Shown here piece after piece: positions 32,051 to 42,763 of a stretch of 64,000 nt of DNA (position 1 is its first letter; each line of letters opens with the position of its first letter). Source of the DNA: Macrothele yani (Eukaryota > Arthropoda > Arachnida > Araneae > Macrothelidae). Where the stretch lies: assembly GCA_039090855.1 (NCBI GenBank), contig CM076999.1, forward strand, positions 110,855,072-110,919,071, given 5' to 3'. Below the pieces are notes generated by a model. That model saw only the letters and a list, made by a program, of their open reading frames with translations, ran no database searches and was not told the DNA's origin. The position numbers and the translations under genes are program-made.

Positions 32051-32251
32051 GTACCTGGAGCATCCTTATATCAAAAATGCTTTCTAATTTTTCAATTTTT
32101 GCATTTTTAATGTACAAGGGGCATCCTGAAAGTAATGCTTCTTCCATCATAACTTCTGAAATTTTGAAGTGATTTTAATGAAACTGCACTGACATGTACT
32201 ATATGTTACTAATGTGGGAACAATATTTTTTCAGAATCAGAAATAAAGATC

Positions 32252-33060
32252 ATGAAAGACAGAGAAAAGCAGTGAGCCGTAATTGAATTCCTGGAAAAAG
32301 TGGGATGTGAGGCTCCAGAAATCCACAAAAGATTCCTGGCGGTATATGGAGCTGCCACAATCGATATCAGTAATGTCCGAAGATGGATGAAGAGGTTTTT
32401 TGAGAGGAAGAAAATTCATTGCCGGACGAATAACGGAGTTGAAGACCCGCAACTGCAGTGACAGATGCCAACAGGCAACAAGGGGCAAGACCTCATCACA
32501 GCTGATCGTCGTGTCACCATCCAGGAGTTGCAACAATAAACAGTGCTCACTATGCGCAGACATTGAAGAAGCTAACGGAAGCTACCAGAAGGAAAAGACG
32601 TGACATTCAACTTCATAGTATGGTTTAACACCATGATAACACACGTTCCCACACCTCAATGGAGATTTCACAGACTACTGCCAAAAAGGGGTGGACGGTG
32701 ATGCCTCAACTCCCTTATAGTACCGATTTGTCTCCCTCAGACTTTTTCTGTTTGCCTTTTAAAAAACACCTCTGACAAAAAAAAAAAAATTCTTCGTCAT
32801 TTTTGTCCACGCTGGACATCGAATTCGGGTCCCCTCACTCCGGAGTAAGTCGCTCTCCCAACTGAGCTAAGTGGACGTGTGCTCTCGCTGCTATCTGCCT
32901 TTATCCCATGTGCGTGCTGCGGTGCAGGCACGTCACACACATTTCGTGGGGAACGTTTCGAAGATGTGTTAAACTGGCTGTGAACTCATGGGTGAAACGA
33001 CAGCCTCAGGAATTTTTCCAAAATGGATTCTATCAATGGATTCAAAGATGTCGAAAATGT
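32252..33060 (+). pseudogene. mariner transposase, frameshifted
   Basis: Starts MKDREKQ, then a stop, then AVIEFLEKVGCEAPEIHKRF and 'VRRWMKRFFERKK', the usual N-terminal HTH. Later frames give 'RRVTIQELQQ' near 32505, 'HDNTRSHT' (second catalytic Asp) near 32635, and 'PYSTDLSPSDFF' (third catalytic Asp) near 32715. A tRNA-like insertion lies at about 32775-32880. The end resumes as 'GERFEDVLNW' and 'GFYQWIQRCRKCIES', the C-terminal motif from which the 78-bp array begins. At least three frameshifts and two stops make it inactive. Confidence 0.8.
32775..32880 (-). mobile_element. tRNA-headed SINE-like insertion
   Basis: On the minus strand it reads GTCCACTTAGCTCAGTTGG, with box A TAGCTCAGTTGG, a CTCCGGAG anticodon-like region, a weak box B (GAATTCGATGTCC), and a short A-tail seen as the T-complement (aaaaaaaaaaaa at 32779-32790). 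It interrupts the mariner gene. It is unrelated to the common SINE of this window. Limits are approximate and no clear target duplication was found. Confidence 0.45.
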
Positions 33061-36000
33061 ATAGAAAGTGATTTACAATAATTTGAATAGGCTAGCATTA
33101 TTAACAATATGTCCAAGTATCACAGATGGCGGAAATGTATAGAAAGTCATGGACAATACTTTGAATAGGCTAGCATTATTAACAATATCTCCAAATATCA
33201 AAGATGGCGGAAATGTATAGAAAGTCATGGACAATACTTTGAATAGTTTTTATTAACAATATGTCCAAGTATCAAAGATGGCGGAAATGTATAGAAAGTG
33301 ATGGACAATACTTTGAATAGGCTAGCATTATTAACAATATGTCCAAGTATCAAAGATGGCGGAAATGTATAGAAAGTGATGGACGATACTTTGAATAGGC
33401 TAGCATTATTAAAAATATGTCCAAGTATAATATATGGCAGAAATGTATAGAAAGTGATGGACAATGTTTTGAATAGGCTAGCATTATTAACAATATGTCC
33501 AAATATCAAAGATGTCGGAAATGTATAGAAAGTGATGGACAATACTTTGAATAGGCTAGCATTATTAACAATATGTCCAAGTATCAAAGATGGTGGAAAT
33601 GTATAGAAAGCGTTGAACAATTTTTTGAATAGGCTAGCATTATTAACAATATGTCCAAGTATCAAAGATGGCGGAAATGTATAGAAAGTGATGGACGATA
33701 CTTTGAATAGGCTAGCATTATTAAAAATATGTCCAAGTATCAAATATGGCAGAAATGTATAGAAAGTGATGGACAATGCTTTGAATAGGCTAGCATTATT
33801 AACAATATGTCCAAATATCAAAGATGTCGGAAACGTATAGAAAGTGATGGACAATACTTTGAATAGGCTAGCATTATTAACAATATGTCCAAGTATCAAA
33901 GATGGCGGAAATGTATAGAAAGTGATGGACAATACTTTGAATAGGCTAGCATTATTAACAATATGTCCAAGTATCAAAGATGGCGGAAATGTATAGAAAA
34001 CTATGGACAATACTTTGAATAGGCTAGCATTATTAACAATATGTCCAAGTATCAAAGATGGCGGAAATGTATAGAAAGTGATGGACAATACTTTGAATAG
34101 GCTAGCATTATTAACAATATGTCCAAGTATCAAAGATGGCGGAAATGTATAGAAAATTATGGACAATACTTTGAATAGGCTAGCATTATTAACAATATGT
34201 CCAAGTATCAAAGATGGCGGAAATGTATAGAAAGTGATGGACGATACTTTGAATAGGCTAGCATTATTAACAATATGTCCAAGTATCAAAGATGGTGGAA
34301 ATGTATAGAAAATTATGGACAATACTTTGAATAGGCTAGCATTATTAACAATATGTCCAAGTATCAAAGATGGCGGAAATGTATAGAAAGTGATGGACGA
34401 TACTTTGAATAGGCTAGCATTATTAAAAATATGTCCAAGTATCAAATATGGCAGAAATGTATAGAAAGTGATGGACAATGCTTTGAATAGGCTAGAATTA
34501 TTAACAATATGTCCAAATATCAAAGATGTCGGAAACGTATAGAAAGTGATGGACAATACTTTGAATAGGCTAGCATTATTAACAATATGTCCAAGTATCA
34601 ACGATGGCGGAAATGTATGGAAAGCGTTGAACGATTTTTTGAATAGGCTAGCATTATTAACAATATGTCCAAGTATCAAAGATGGTGGAAATGTATAGAA
34701 AGTGATGAACAATACTTTGAATAGGCTAGCATTATTAACAATATGTCCAAGTATCAAAGATGGTGGAAATGTATAGAAAGTGATGAACAATACTTTGAAT
34801 AGGCTAGCATTATTAACAATATGTCCAAGTATCAAAGATGGTGGAAATGTATAGAAAGTGATGTACAATAATTTGAATAGGCTAGCATTATTAACAATAT
34901 GTCCAAATATCAAAGATGTCGGAAATGTATAGAAAGTGATGGACAATACTTTGAATAGGCTAGCATTATTAACAATATTTCCAAGTATCAACGATGGCGG
35001 AAATGTATGGAAAGCGTTGAACGATTTTTTGAATAGGCTAGCATTATTAACAATATGTCCAAGTATCAAAGATGGTGGAAATGTATAGAAAGTGATGAAC
35101 AATACTTTGAATAGGCTAGCATTATTAACAATATGTCCAAGTATCAAAGATGGTGGAAATGTATAGAAAGTGATGAACAATACTTTGAATAGGCTAGCAT
35201 TATTAACCATATGTCCAAGTATCAAAGATGGTGGAAATGTATAGAAAGTGATGTACAATAATTTGAATAGGCTAGCATTATTAACAATATGTCCAAATAT
35301 CAAAGATGTCGGAAATGTATAGAAAGTGATGGACAATACTTTGAATAGGCTAGCATTATTAACAATATGTCCAAGTATCAAAGATGGTGGAAATGTATAG
35401 AAAGCGTTGAACAATTTTTTGAATAGGCTAGCATTATTAACAATATGTCCAAGTATCAAAGATGGCGGAAATGTATAGAAAGTGATGGACGATACTTTGA
35501 ATAGGCTAGCATTATTAAAAATATGTCCAAGTATCAAATATGGCAGAAATGTATAGAAAGTGATGGACAATGCTTTGAATAGACTAGCATTATTAACAAT
35601 ATGTCCAAATATCAAAGATGTCGGAAACGTATAGAAAGTGATGGACAATACTTTGAATAGGCTAGCATTATTAACAATATGTCCAAGTATCAAAGATGGC
35701 GGAAATGTATAGAAAGTGATGGACAATACTTTGAATAGGCTAGCATTATTAACAATATGTCCAAGTATCAAAGATGGTGGAAATGTATAGAAAGCGTTGA
35801 ACAATTTTTTGAATAGGCTAGCATTATTAACAATATGTCCAAGTATCAAAGATGGCGGAAATGTATAGAAAGTGATGGACGATACTTTGAATAGGCTAGC
35901 ATTATTAAAAATATGTCCAAGTATCAAATATGGCAGAAATGTATAGAAAGTGATGGACAATGCTTTGAATAGACTAGCATTATTAACAATATGTCCAAAT

Positions 36001-37252
36001 ATCAAAGATGTCGGAAACGTATAGAAAGTGATGGACAATACTTTGAATAGGCTAGCATTATTAACAATATGTCCAAGTATCAAAGATGGCGGAAATGTAT
36101 AGAAAGTGATGGACAATACTTTGAATAGGCTAGCATTATTAACAATATGTCCAAGTATCAAAGATGGCGGAAATGTATAGAAAATTATGGACAATACTTT
36201 GAATAGGCTAGCATTATTAACAATATGTCCAAGTATCAAAGATGGCGGAAATGTATAGAAAGTGATGGACAATACTTTGAATAGGCTAGCATTATTAACA
36301 ATATGTCCAAGTATCAAAGATGGCGGAAATGTATAGAAAATTATGGACAATACTTTGAATAGGCTAGCATTATTAACAATATGTCCAAGTATCAAAGATG
36401 GCGGAAATGTATAGAAAGTGATGGACGATACTTTGAATAGGCTAGCATTATTAACAATATGTCCAAGTATCAAAGATGGCGGAAATGTATAGAAAATTAT
36501 GGACAATACTTTGAATAGGCTAGCATTATTAACAATATGTCCAAGTATCAAAGATGGCGGAAATGTATAGAAAGTGATGGACGATACTTTGAATAGGCTA
36601 GCATTATTAAAAATATGTCCAAGTATCAAATATGGCAGAAATGTATAGAAAGTGATGGACAATGCTTTGAATAGGCTAGCATTATTAACAATATGTCCAA
36701 ATATCAAAGATGTCGGAAACGTATAGAAAGTGATGGACAATACTTTGAATAGGCTAGCATTATTAACAATATGTCCAAGTATCAAAGATGGCGGAAATGT
36801 ATAGAAAGTGATGGACAATACTTTGAATAGGCTAGCATTATTAACAATATTTCCAAGTATCAAAGATGGCGGAAATGTATGGAAAGCGTTGAACAATTTT
36901 TTGAATAGGCTAGCATTATTAACAATATGTCCAAGTATCAAAGATGGTGGAAATGTATAGAAAGTGATGAACAATAATTTGAATAGGCTAGCATTATTAA
37001 CAATATGTCCAAGTATCAAAGATGGTGGAAATATATAGAAAGTGATGGACAATACTTGGAATAGGCTAGCATTATTAACAATATTTCCAAGTATCAAAGA
37101 TGGCGGAAATGTATGGAAAGCGTTGAACAATTTTTTGAATAGGCTAGCATTATTAACAATATGTCCAAGTATCAAAGATGGTGGAAATGTATAGAAAGTG
37201 ATGTACAATAATTTGAATAGGCTAGCATTATTAACAATATTTCTAAGTATTT
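33042..37252. repeat. 78-bp minisatellite, about 54 units
   Basis: The ggaaatgtatagaaagtgat box recurs at 33131, 33209, 33283 (one 74-bp unit), 33361, and then at exact multiples of 78 to 37183 (49 intervals). In the plus frame each unit contains RWRKCIESDGQYFE then a stop: the C-terminus of the mariner transposase plus about 44 bp of its 3' UTR. Variant units (gtcggaaacg, aaaaatatgt, atatggcag) recur in blocks, giving higher-order structure. The 1327-codon minus-strand frame is an accident of the 78-bp period. Confidence 0.95.
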
Positions 37253-37334
37253 GCTACCAGGTTTCACATTTTTGCCGCTACAAATAAAAATCTTATGAGA
37301 GACGAGGTATTACTTTCAGGAAAGCCTTTGTGCA

Positions 37335-38268
37335 TTCTAGTGGGACATTTTAAACTTGAAACTTATGAATTGGAATTATGAAATTACAGGCAGGAAAGGT
37401 ATTAAAAGCATCGTAAAACAAAATTCGTCGTAAATGAACCTCAAAAACAGCATTTAACAAACGCCATTCAGCCTCCTTACCCCAAAATGTGTTATTATCG
37501 TTATTTTTTAATCGACAAGGATAAAAAATATGACACGGATGTTTCACTGCTTTGACAGAGCACTGATTTTTTTTTTTTGCTTTTTGTTTTCCTTGGCCTA
37601 GGCAGAAGTTGTCGATGTGGGTAGTTAAAGGGCGTATCAACTTTTATCTTGTCTTTCTAATGACCCAGCATGAGAGCAGTTGTTACTTCAACATCAAACG
37701 ACCTCCACCAGTTGCCTGATCTAAAAATAAAAAAAAAAATAAAAAAAAAGGAGAAAGGCGCGCCGAGCAAAGGACTCTTGCCCTCAAGGTCACGTGCAAA
37801 GCGTCTACTAGCTCTGGTGAACTGCTATTTTTCAAACAGCATTTAAACTCCAGCTTTAAACATAAAAAAAAATGCTAAAATTTGATATTTAAGTGGTTCC
37901 GTATTTCCCAACATAAGTACACTACCAGTAATGTATTCAGGCATTTCCTCGTGGGTACTTAGCCCCCTTGAAAATCCCTGAACGCCCCCCCCCCCGTAGG
38001 TTTTTGGGTGATCTCCCTTTATATTTAGTCCAACTATTTTCGTTTACAGCTGAATATTTAGAGAAATTAATTTTTAAATATTAAGAATATGAGGGAAAAT
38101 ATAGATAAAACAAATTGACGTCATTAAAAAGTCTGACAACTCGGACTACTTCCGCAATAAAAACCTAATTGCACAGAGTAGAGATGTTTGCACTGCAATA
38201 CATCATTATATTATATTTTGGAAGCTGGCATATTTCAGTCTTCTCGATGCCGACTTCCCATTTATATA
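37335..38268. other. no recognisable gene
   Basis: AT-rich sequence with homopolymer runs (A-runs near 37725-37750, a C-run near 37986). No family signature, TIR or tandem array seen before the Tc1 terminus at 38269. Confidence 0.45.
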
Positions 38269-39425
38269 CACTGAAGAGCAATTGAATCAGAGACAGCTGG
38301 CGTTATGCAAATGTGGCGCTGTGGGCGGCCCTGTAAACGGAAACGACATGACGTATGCAGCGATCCGACAATATAAGGAGTGATGCGACGGGAATCAGTA
38401 AGAGTCGGACGTAGTATGATCTAAGCGCATTTGATCGTGGGCAAAAAGGAAGTCGTGCAGACACTGGGATTTTCACGAGCCACTGTGTCACGGGTGCACC
38501 GTGAGTACATTGAATCCGGTAAAACCATCCCTGCAAGGGCCAACTGCCGTGGGCAACAGCGTATGGATGAGCGGGGTCATCATCGGCTATTTCGCATTGC
38601 AACACCGGATAGACGGGCCACAGTGCAAGAAATCACTCGGCAATTTAGCGCTGGTGCACAAAAACGTGTAAGCAGCCCCACCATCCAGAACCATCTCCTC
38701 GCTATGGGGTACAGAAGCCATCGTCCCACGAGGGTATCACTGCTGACCGCACATCACAGAGTGCAAAGATTAGCATGGGCGCGGGAACATCGCCACTGGA
38801 CCCTAGACATGTGGGAAAATGTTGCCTGGACTGATGAGTCGAGATTCACTTTGGTACATGCGGATGGCAGGATACGAGTACGGCGCAAACCACATGAAGC
38901 GATGGATCCTTCTTGCCAGCAGGGTACTCTTCAAGCTGGTGGGGGTGACATTCACGTCTGGGGATTGTTTACGCGGACTGAAATGGGACCCCTGGTACGT
39001 GTGACATCGTCCCTCACAGGTCAACGTTGCCGGGATATCCTGGACGACCATTTTCTCCCGTTTGTGCGTCTTCAACATCCCACTGGGACCTCATCCTGCA
39101 ACAAGACAATGCAGCTCCCGAATTGTATCGGAATGGTTGGATGAACACTCCACCGACGTGACCTCGCTTCCTTGGCCAGCTAGGTCACCTGACATCAATC
39201 CCATCGAGCACATCTGGGATGCCATCGAGAGAGATGACCCCCCCCCCCTCCATCAAATATTCGTGAACTGTGGGAGCTTGTTCACGGGTAGTGGATCCGT
39301 ATGGCTTCCCAACACTTCCGGTGTCTTGTCGAGTCCATGCCGAGACGAATCGCCACCGTCATTAGGGCGAAAGGTGGTGATATACGTTACTAGACAGGTA
39401 TCTCTAATTCAATTGCTCTTCAGTG
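38269..39425. mobile_element. Tc1-type element, copy 2 of the GAAGAGCAATTG family
   Basis: TIRs CACTGAAGAGCAATTGAAT at 38269 and (inverted) at 39425, each next to TA. The right flank (39426 onward) is the same hAT 3' end as at 30474. Compared with copy 1 it has lost about 50 bp near 38416-38445 but keeps more of the coding frame. Confidence 0.9.
38431..39240 (+). pseudogene. Tc1-type transposase, largely open
   Basis: A small deletion near 38416-38450 removes part of the first HTH and the normal start. From 38431 a 237-codon frame runs through 'GFSRATVSRVHREYIESGK', the second HTH, 'WTDESRFTLVHADGRI' (first catalytic Asp), AGGGDIHVWGLFT, and 'RDILDDHFLPFVRLQHPTGT'. At about 39090 a one-base loss shifts the frame just before the Q-Q-D-N-A block, so the second Asp and the 'DINPIEHIWDAIE' block (Glu) are out of frame. 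It is better preserved than copy 1. Confidence 0.85.
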
Positions 39426-39904
39426 TATTTAGGAACGTTAATGACTCAAGAGAGGTTTAGTGATCTAGGAATGTTGGCTATAGAGAAGGAACTGTGTGAA
39501 AGTTTGGAATTATCAGATGTAATTGACGAATTGGCGAGTAAGAAAGCAAGAAGAGTGCACTTTTAACTCGATGGATACATACATACATTTTGTTAAGTTG
39601 TGGTACTTATGTTCAAAGCGTCACTGTGCCAGTGTCTGTGTGATTCTGATATTTTTGAACAGTTTTGTTTTGAATATAGATAAAAAATGCATACGGTGTT
39701 GTGTTATTATTATGGAATATTTGTACGTTGTACGCTTGTAACATTTTCAGCTATATAGAACAGAGGAAAAAATAAAAACTTCACCCCCATGCCGTGGGTT
39801 AGGTTAGGAATCTAATAGCATATTTACTTGTACTCGATCAGCATTGGCATAGGCGGTCAAATATATGTGGCACGCAGGCGGCTAACACCCCAGAACCGGC
39901 CCTG
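39426..39904 (+). mobile_element. 3' end of a hAT element, copy 2
   Basis: Same as 30474-31261 but without the hairpins and SINE, so it shows the earlier state. It ends in the complement of CAGGGCCGGTTCTGGGGTG at 39904. A 28-bp stretch (atatatgtggcacgcaggcgg region) is present here and not in copy 1. Confidence 0.6.
39441..39566 (+). pseudogene. hAT transposase C-terminus, copy 2
   Basis: Reads MTQERFSDLGMLAIEKELCE to 'SDVIDELASKKARRVHF' and a stop, the dimerisation-region tail of a TTF/ZMYM-type hAT transposase. Only the last exon-like piece survives, because a Tc1 element ends 15 bases upstream. It differs from copy 1 (30489-30614) at one residue (Met for Leu after DLG). Confidence 0.65.
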
Positions 39905-39991
39905 GGTGGTGCCGTATATTAGTTAGTCTCAATACTACCCAAGGAAAAATGTATTGATTTTTAATATAATTATGTTAAGGTTTGGCAAATA

Positions 39992-41216
39992 CACTATCTA
40001 CCAACAAGTAATTGGACACCTGTGATAGCAAAGGAAAACGAAGTTTATTCACCTTCAATAGTTGGTGGAGCCTGCACGAGCGGCGATTATAGCTGCGACC
40101 CTCCGGGTCATACTCTCAGCCAGGCGTTGTACGACGGCTAGCGGTATTTTGTTCCACTCGGCTTGGAGAAGACAGGTCAGTTCCTTCACCCGATTTCGGA
40201 CGGTGGGGGCACCCCTTAAGTCGACGCTCCAACTCGTCCCAGAGGTGCTCGATAGGGTTGAGGTCCGGGCTCTGCGCAGGCCAGTCCATTCGATTAACTC
40301 CATTGTCACCATACCAAGCCATGGTGGACCTCGCAACATGACAGGTGGCATTGTCATCCTGAAAGTAACATGGGTCCACCCCGTAAAACTGCCACAACGT
40401 AGGAAGCGCATGGTCATCCAAAACGGTGCAATAGGTATCGGCGTTTAGTCTACCAGGAATTGCGACCAAGGGTCCCGTGCCATACCAGAAGAAACACCTC
40501 CATAGCATAATTTCACCGCCGCCGAGCTTCACAGTTGGCACAATACATTCCGGCAGTAGGCGTTCTCCAGACAGACGCCAAACCCAGACCCTGGCATCCG
40601 AACGGTAGAGGGTGAGCCTTGATTCGTCGCTCCAGAGAACATGTTTCCACTGTTCAATGGTGCACTGTCGACGTTCTTTGCACCACGTTAGCCGAGCAGC
40701 GCTATTGGACTTGGTGATCAAAGGCTTGTGGGCGGCAGCACGTCCATGATAACCAAGCAGATGGGCTTCCTTACGGATGGTATTAATCAAAAGAACACTC
40801 CCGGATGCCCGTTGAAACTCCTCGCGGATGTGGCCTATCGATTTGGTGCGGTTCTTCCGAATTTCTCTGGCCAGCACCCGTCGGTCTCTAACTCCCAGTT
40901 TTGTGGGTCTGCCGGGTCGGGGCACATTCCGACGGTCACCTCTCATCTTCCACTTGCCAATCACGTTGGCCACTGTCGATTTTGGGTAGTTCAACTCGCT
41001 GGATATGTCACGTATGGATCGGCCATTTCTGTGATTCCCGACGATTACACCTTTCTCGAAATCAGAGAGCTCCGAATTGCGTGGCATCTTGCATGCGACT
41101 GGTTGCGTTGTTGTTTCCCACACGATATTTAACGGCGGCGGCGGCCGTGACGTGTATCAGGACCGCAGATATCGTCAATTGCATGGGTGTCCAATTACTT
41201 GTTGGTAGGTATAGTG
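39992..41216. mobile_element. Tc1-type element, nearly intact
   Basis: TIRs CACTATCTACCAACAAGTAA at 39992 and its inverse (with two extra bases) ending at 41216. TA precedes it; TC follows, probably a mutated TA. The only copy of this family in the window. 1225 bp with one long minus-strand transposase. Confidence 0.93.
40055..41087 (-). pseudogene. Tc1-type transposase with a single frameshift
   Basis: I choose the start at 41087 (MPRNSELSDFEKGVIVG) because the family usually begins just before S-D-F-E-K-G; an upstream Met at 41123 is in frame. Domains: first HTH (residues about 10-55), GRP box 'RPGRPTKLGVRDRR', second HTH to 'EAHLLGYHGRAAAHKP', then 'LWSDESRLTLY' (Asp), GGGEIMLWRCFFWYGTG, 'YFQDDNATCHVARS' (Asp) and 'SPDLNPIEHLWDELERR' (Glu). 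All three catalytic residues are present. After LKG near 40208 the frame shifts; the remainder ('RNRVKELTCLLQAEWNKIPL' to AGSTNY) is intact in the next frame. Length with the end included is about 344 residues, normal for Tc1. Confidence 0.92.
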
Positions 41217-41364
41217 TCTAAAGTATGTCATGATATAATTTAAAGTTATTGTTATCGATGTGCAAATTTTCATCTTTGGGAATGCCATAACTATTAAGAA
41301 AATGTCTAAAGATTTTTTTACTTTTCGAGACATTGGGCATAGTTTTTTCGTGGAACCACCTTAA

Positions 41365-42090
41365 AGACCAGAACAAACAACAACAAACACAAATGTTGAC
41401 GAATATTTCATTTTATATCACTACACATTTTTCGATTCAAAAGACGTAATCATTTTGCTCGAGAATTCGGTGTCATATTTCTTTCTTTTTCTTTTTTCTG
41501 TCTTTTTTTTTTCTGGGGAAGATCATTGAATTTTCACAGTTTATGTAAATGACTTTGACACAATGGATCCGGCTGCAGGGTAAACACACATACACGTACA
41601 CTTCGTATCATTTGTCTAAAGGGCGTAAAATTCTTTCAACGTTTCCACCCAGGATACCTGTTTCGCTCACAGCTCATGAGGTGTTGTGAAGTTCGTGAAC
41701 GAGCTCGTCTTTTTTAACAGAAATCTCGAACCTTCTACGGCAATTTGAAGGTGCTACATTTCATTTAAAGCTTTGCAACTAGTGGAATGCCGTTCCGATG
41801 GCCGAGGGTTATGAGGCGCCGGCATCGCGCCATTTGTCCGATTCGGGTACCGGAAAAGGTATTCGTGGTGTGTTTGCCAGATGGCTTTGACACTCTCCCA
41901 GATCTGGGACAAACATTTCGGCAAATTATGGACCAACAAATGTTTTTAGCCTCATGAGTATCTCATGGGGGTGTTTAAAGTCCTTCTCCCCTTAAAATAT
42001 CAGCTGAATACTATTTAAAAAATGGATTTCATGCCATCTCGCGCTAAAATTTCGTATTAGAAAACCAGGAAAACGCGTTAGAAATATTAA
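41365..42090. other. no recognisable gene
   Basis: Short frames on both strands only (for example 41754-41939, minus) with no family signature. Ends at the first of four SINEs. Confidence 0.45.
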
Positions 42091-42091
42091 C

Positions 42092-42298
42092 TTTTTTTAT
42101 TGGAAGTTCAACGACCACCGTGAGCAACTCAATGGGCTACAAGCAGTCGCCCGTCCCTAATTTAAAGCCACGGGTTCCAGGGAAGGGAAAGAGCCAGTGC
42201 CGTAAGACAAACACAACATCCATGCCTCACCGGGATTCGAACCCGGACATCTTTCGGACGAATGGCCATCGATTAGACCACTGCGCCACAGGGGCGGC
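42092..42298 (-). mobile_element. tRNA-derived SINE, first of a tail-to-head set
   Basis: Minus-strand sense with box A TGGCGCAGTGGT and box B GGTTCGAATCC. It lacks about 14 bp in the anticodon region (atcagag is missing after cgaatg). Its head directly meets the A-tail complement of the next copy. Confidence 0.88.
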
Positions 42299-42532
42299 TT
42301 TTTTTTTTTTTTTTTTTTTGGATTGGAATTTTAACGACCACTTTGAGCAACTCAATGGGCTATAAGCAGTCGCCCGCCCCCAATTTAGGGTGGGTCACTG
42401 GCTCCAGGGAAGGGAGAGAGCCAGTGCCGCAAGACAAACACAACATCCATGCCTAACCGAGTTTCGAACCCGGACCCCTTTCGGACGAATGATCAGAGGC
42501 CATCGCTTAGACCACTTCGCCCCCGGGACGGC
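42299..42532 (-). mobile_element. tRNA-derived SINE, second of the set
   Basis: Minus-strand sense, T-run at 42299-42319. It has a tgg insertion in the body (gggtgggtcac) and a box B changed to GGTTCGAAACT. The box A region is also mutated (ggggcgaagtggt). Confidence 0.88.
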
Positions 42533-42761
42533 TTTTTTTTTTTTTTTTTTCGGATTGGAGGTTTAACGACCATCGTGAACAACTCAATGGGCTATAAGCA
42601 GTCGCCCGCCCCTAATTTAGGGCCACTAGTTCCAGGGAAGGGAAAGAGCTGGTGCCGTAAGACAAACACAACATCCATGCCTCACCGGGATTCGAACTCG
42701 GACCCCCTTTCGGACGAATGATCTGAAGCCATCGTTTAGACCACTGCACCACAGGGGCGGC
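42533..42761 (-). mobile_element. tRNA-derived SINE, third of the set
   Basis: Minus-strand sense, T-run at 42533-42550, box A TGGTGCAGTGGT, box B GAGTTCGAATCCC with one change. Full length. Confidence 0.88.
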
Positions 42762-42763
42762 TA

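Larger units (their letters stand above)
32115..37330. mobile_element. mariner element swollen by an internal minisatellite
   Basis: The left terminus CAAGGGGCATCCTGAAAGTA starts at 32115 after TA. The right terminus, inverted, ends at 37330 (CAAAGGCTTTCCTGAAAGTA in complement) before TG, probably a mutated TA. About 29 of 38 terminal positions match by eye. Between them lie a decayed transposase (32252-33060) and a 4.2-kb array of its own 3' end (33042-37252). Normal mariners are about 1.3 kb; this one is 5.2 kb. Confidence 0.75.
39905..41364. mobile_element. half of a TTAA-type MITE, copy 2, split by a Tc1 element
   Basis: The pieces 39905-39991 and 41217-41364 join into the right half of the MITE seen at 7597-8040, ending ggaaccaccttaa at 41364. 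Copy 1 at 31262-31462 is uninterrupted at the Tc1 site (gcaaatataaagtatgtc), which proves the insertion. Confidence 0.7.

Noticed and set aside
33225..37208. A 1327-codon minus-strand frame of 26-residue repeats, looking like a giant repeat protein
   Set aside because: The frame exists because the 78-bp repeat length is a multiple of three. The plus strand shows the unit derives from a mariner transposase end, and there is no start context or non-repeat domain.
33042..37252. CRISPR-like regular repeat array
   Set aside because: Repeats are contiguous with no unique spacers, far longer than CRISPR repeats, and the context is eukaryotic transposons.
41754..41939. 61-codon minus-strand frame as a possible small gene
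   Set aside because: No domain, no conserved partner copy in the window, and length expected by chance.
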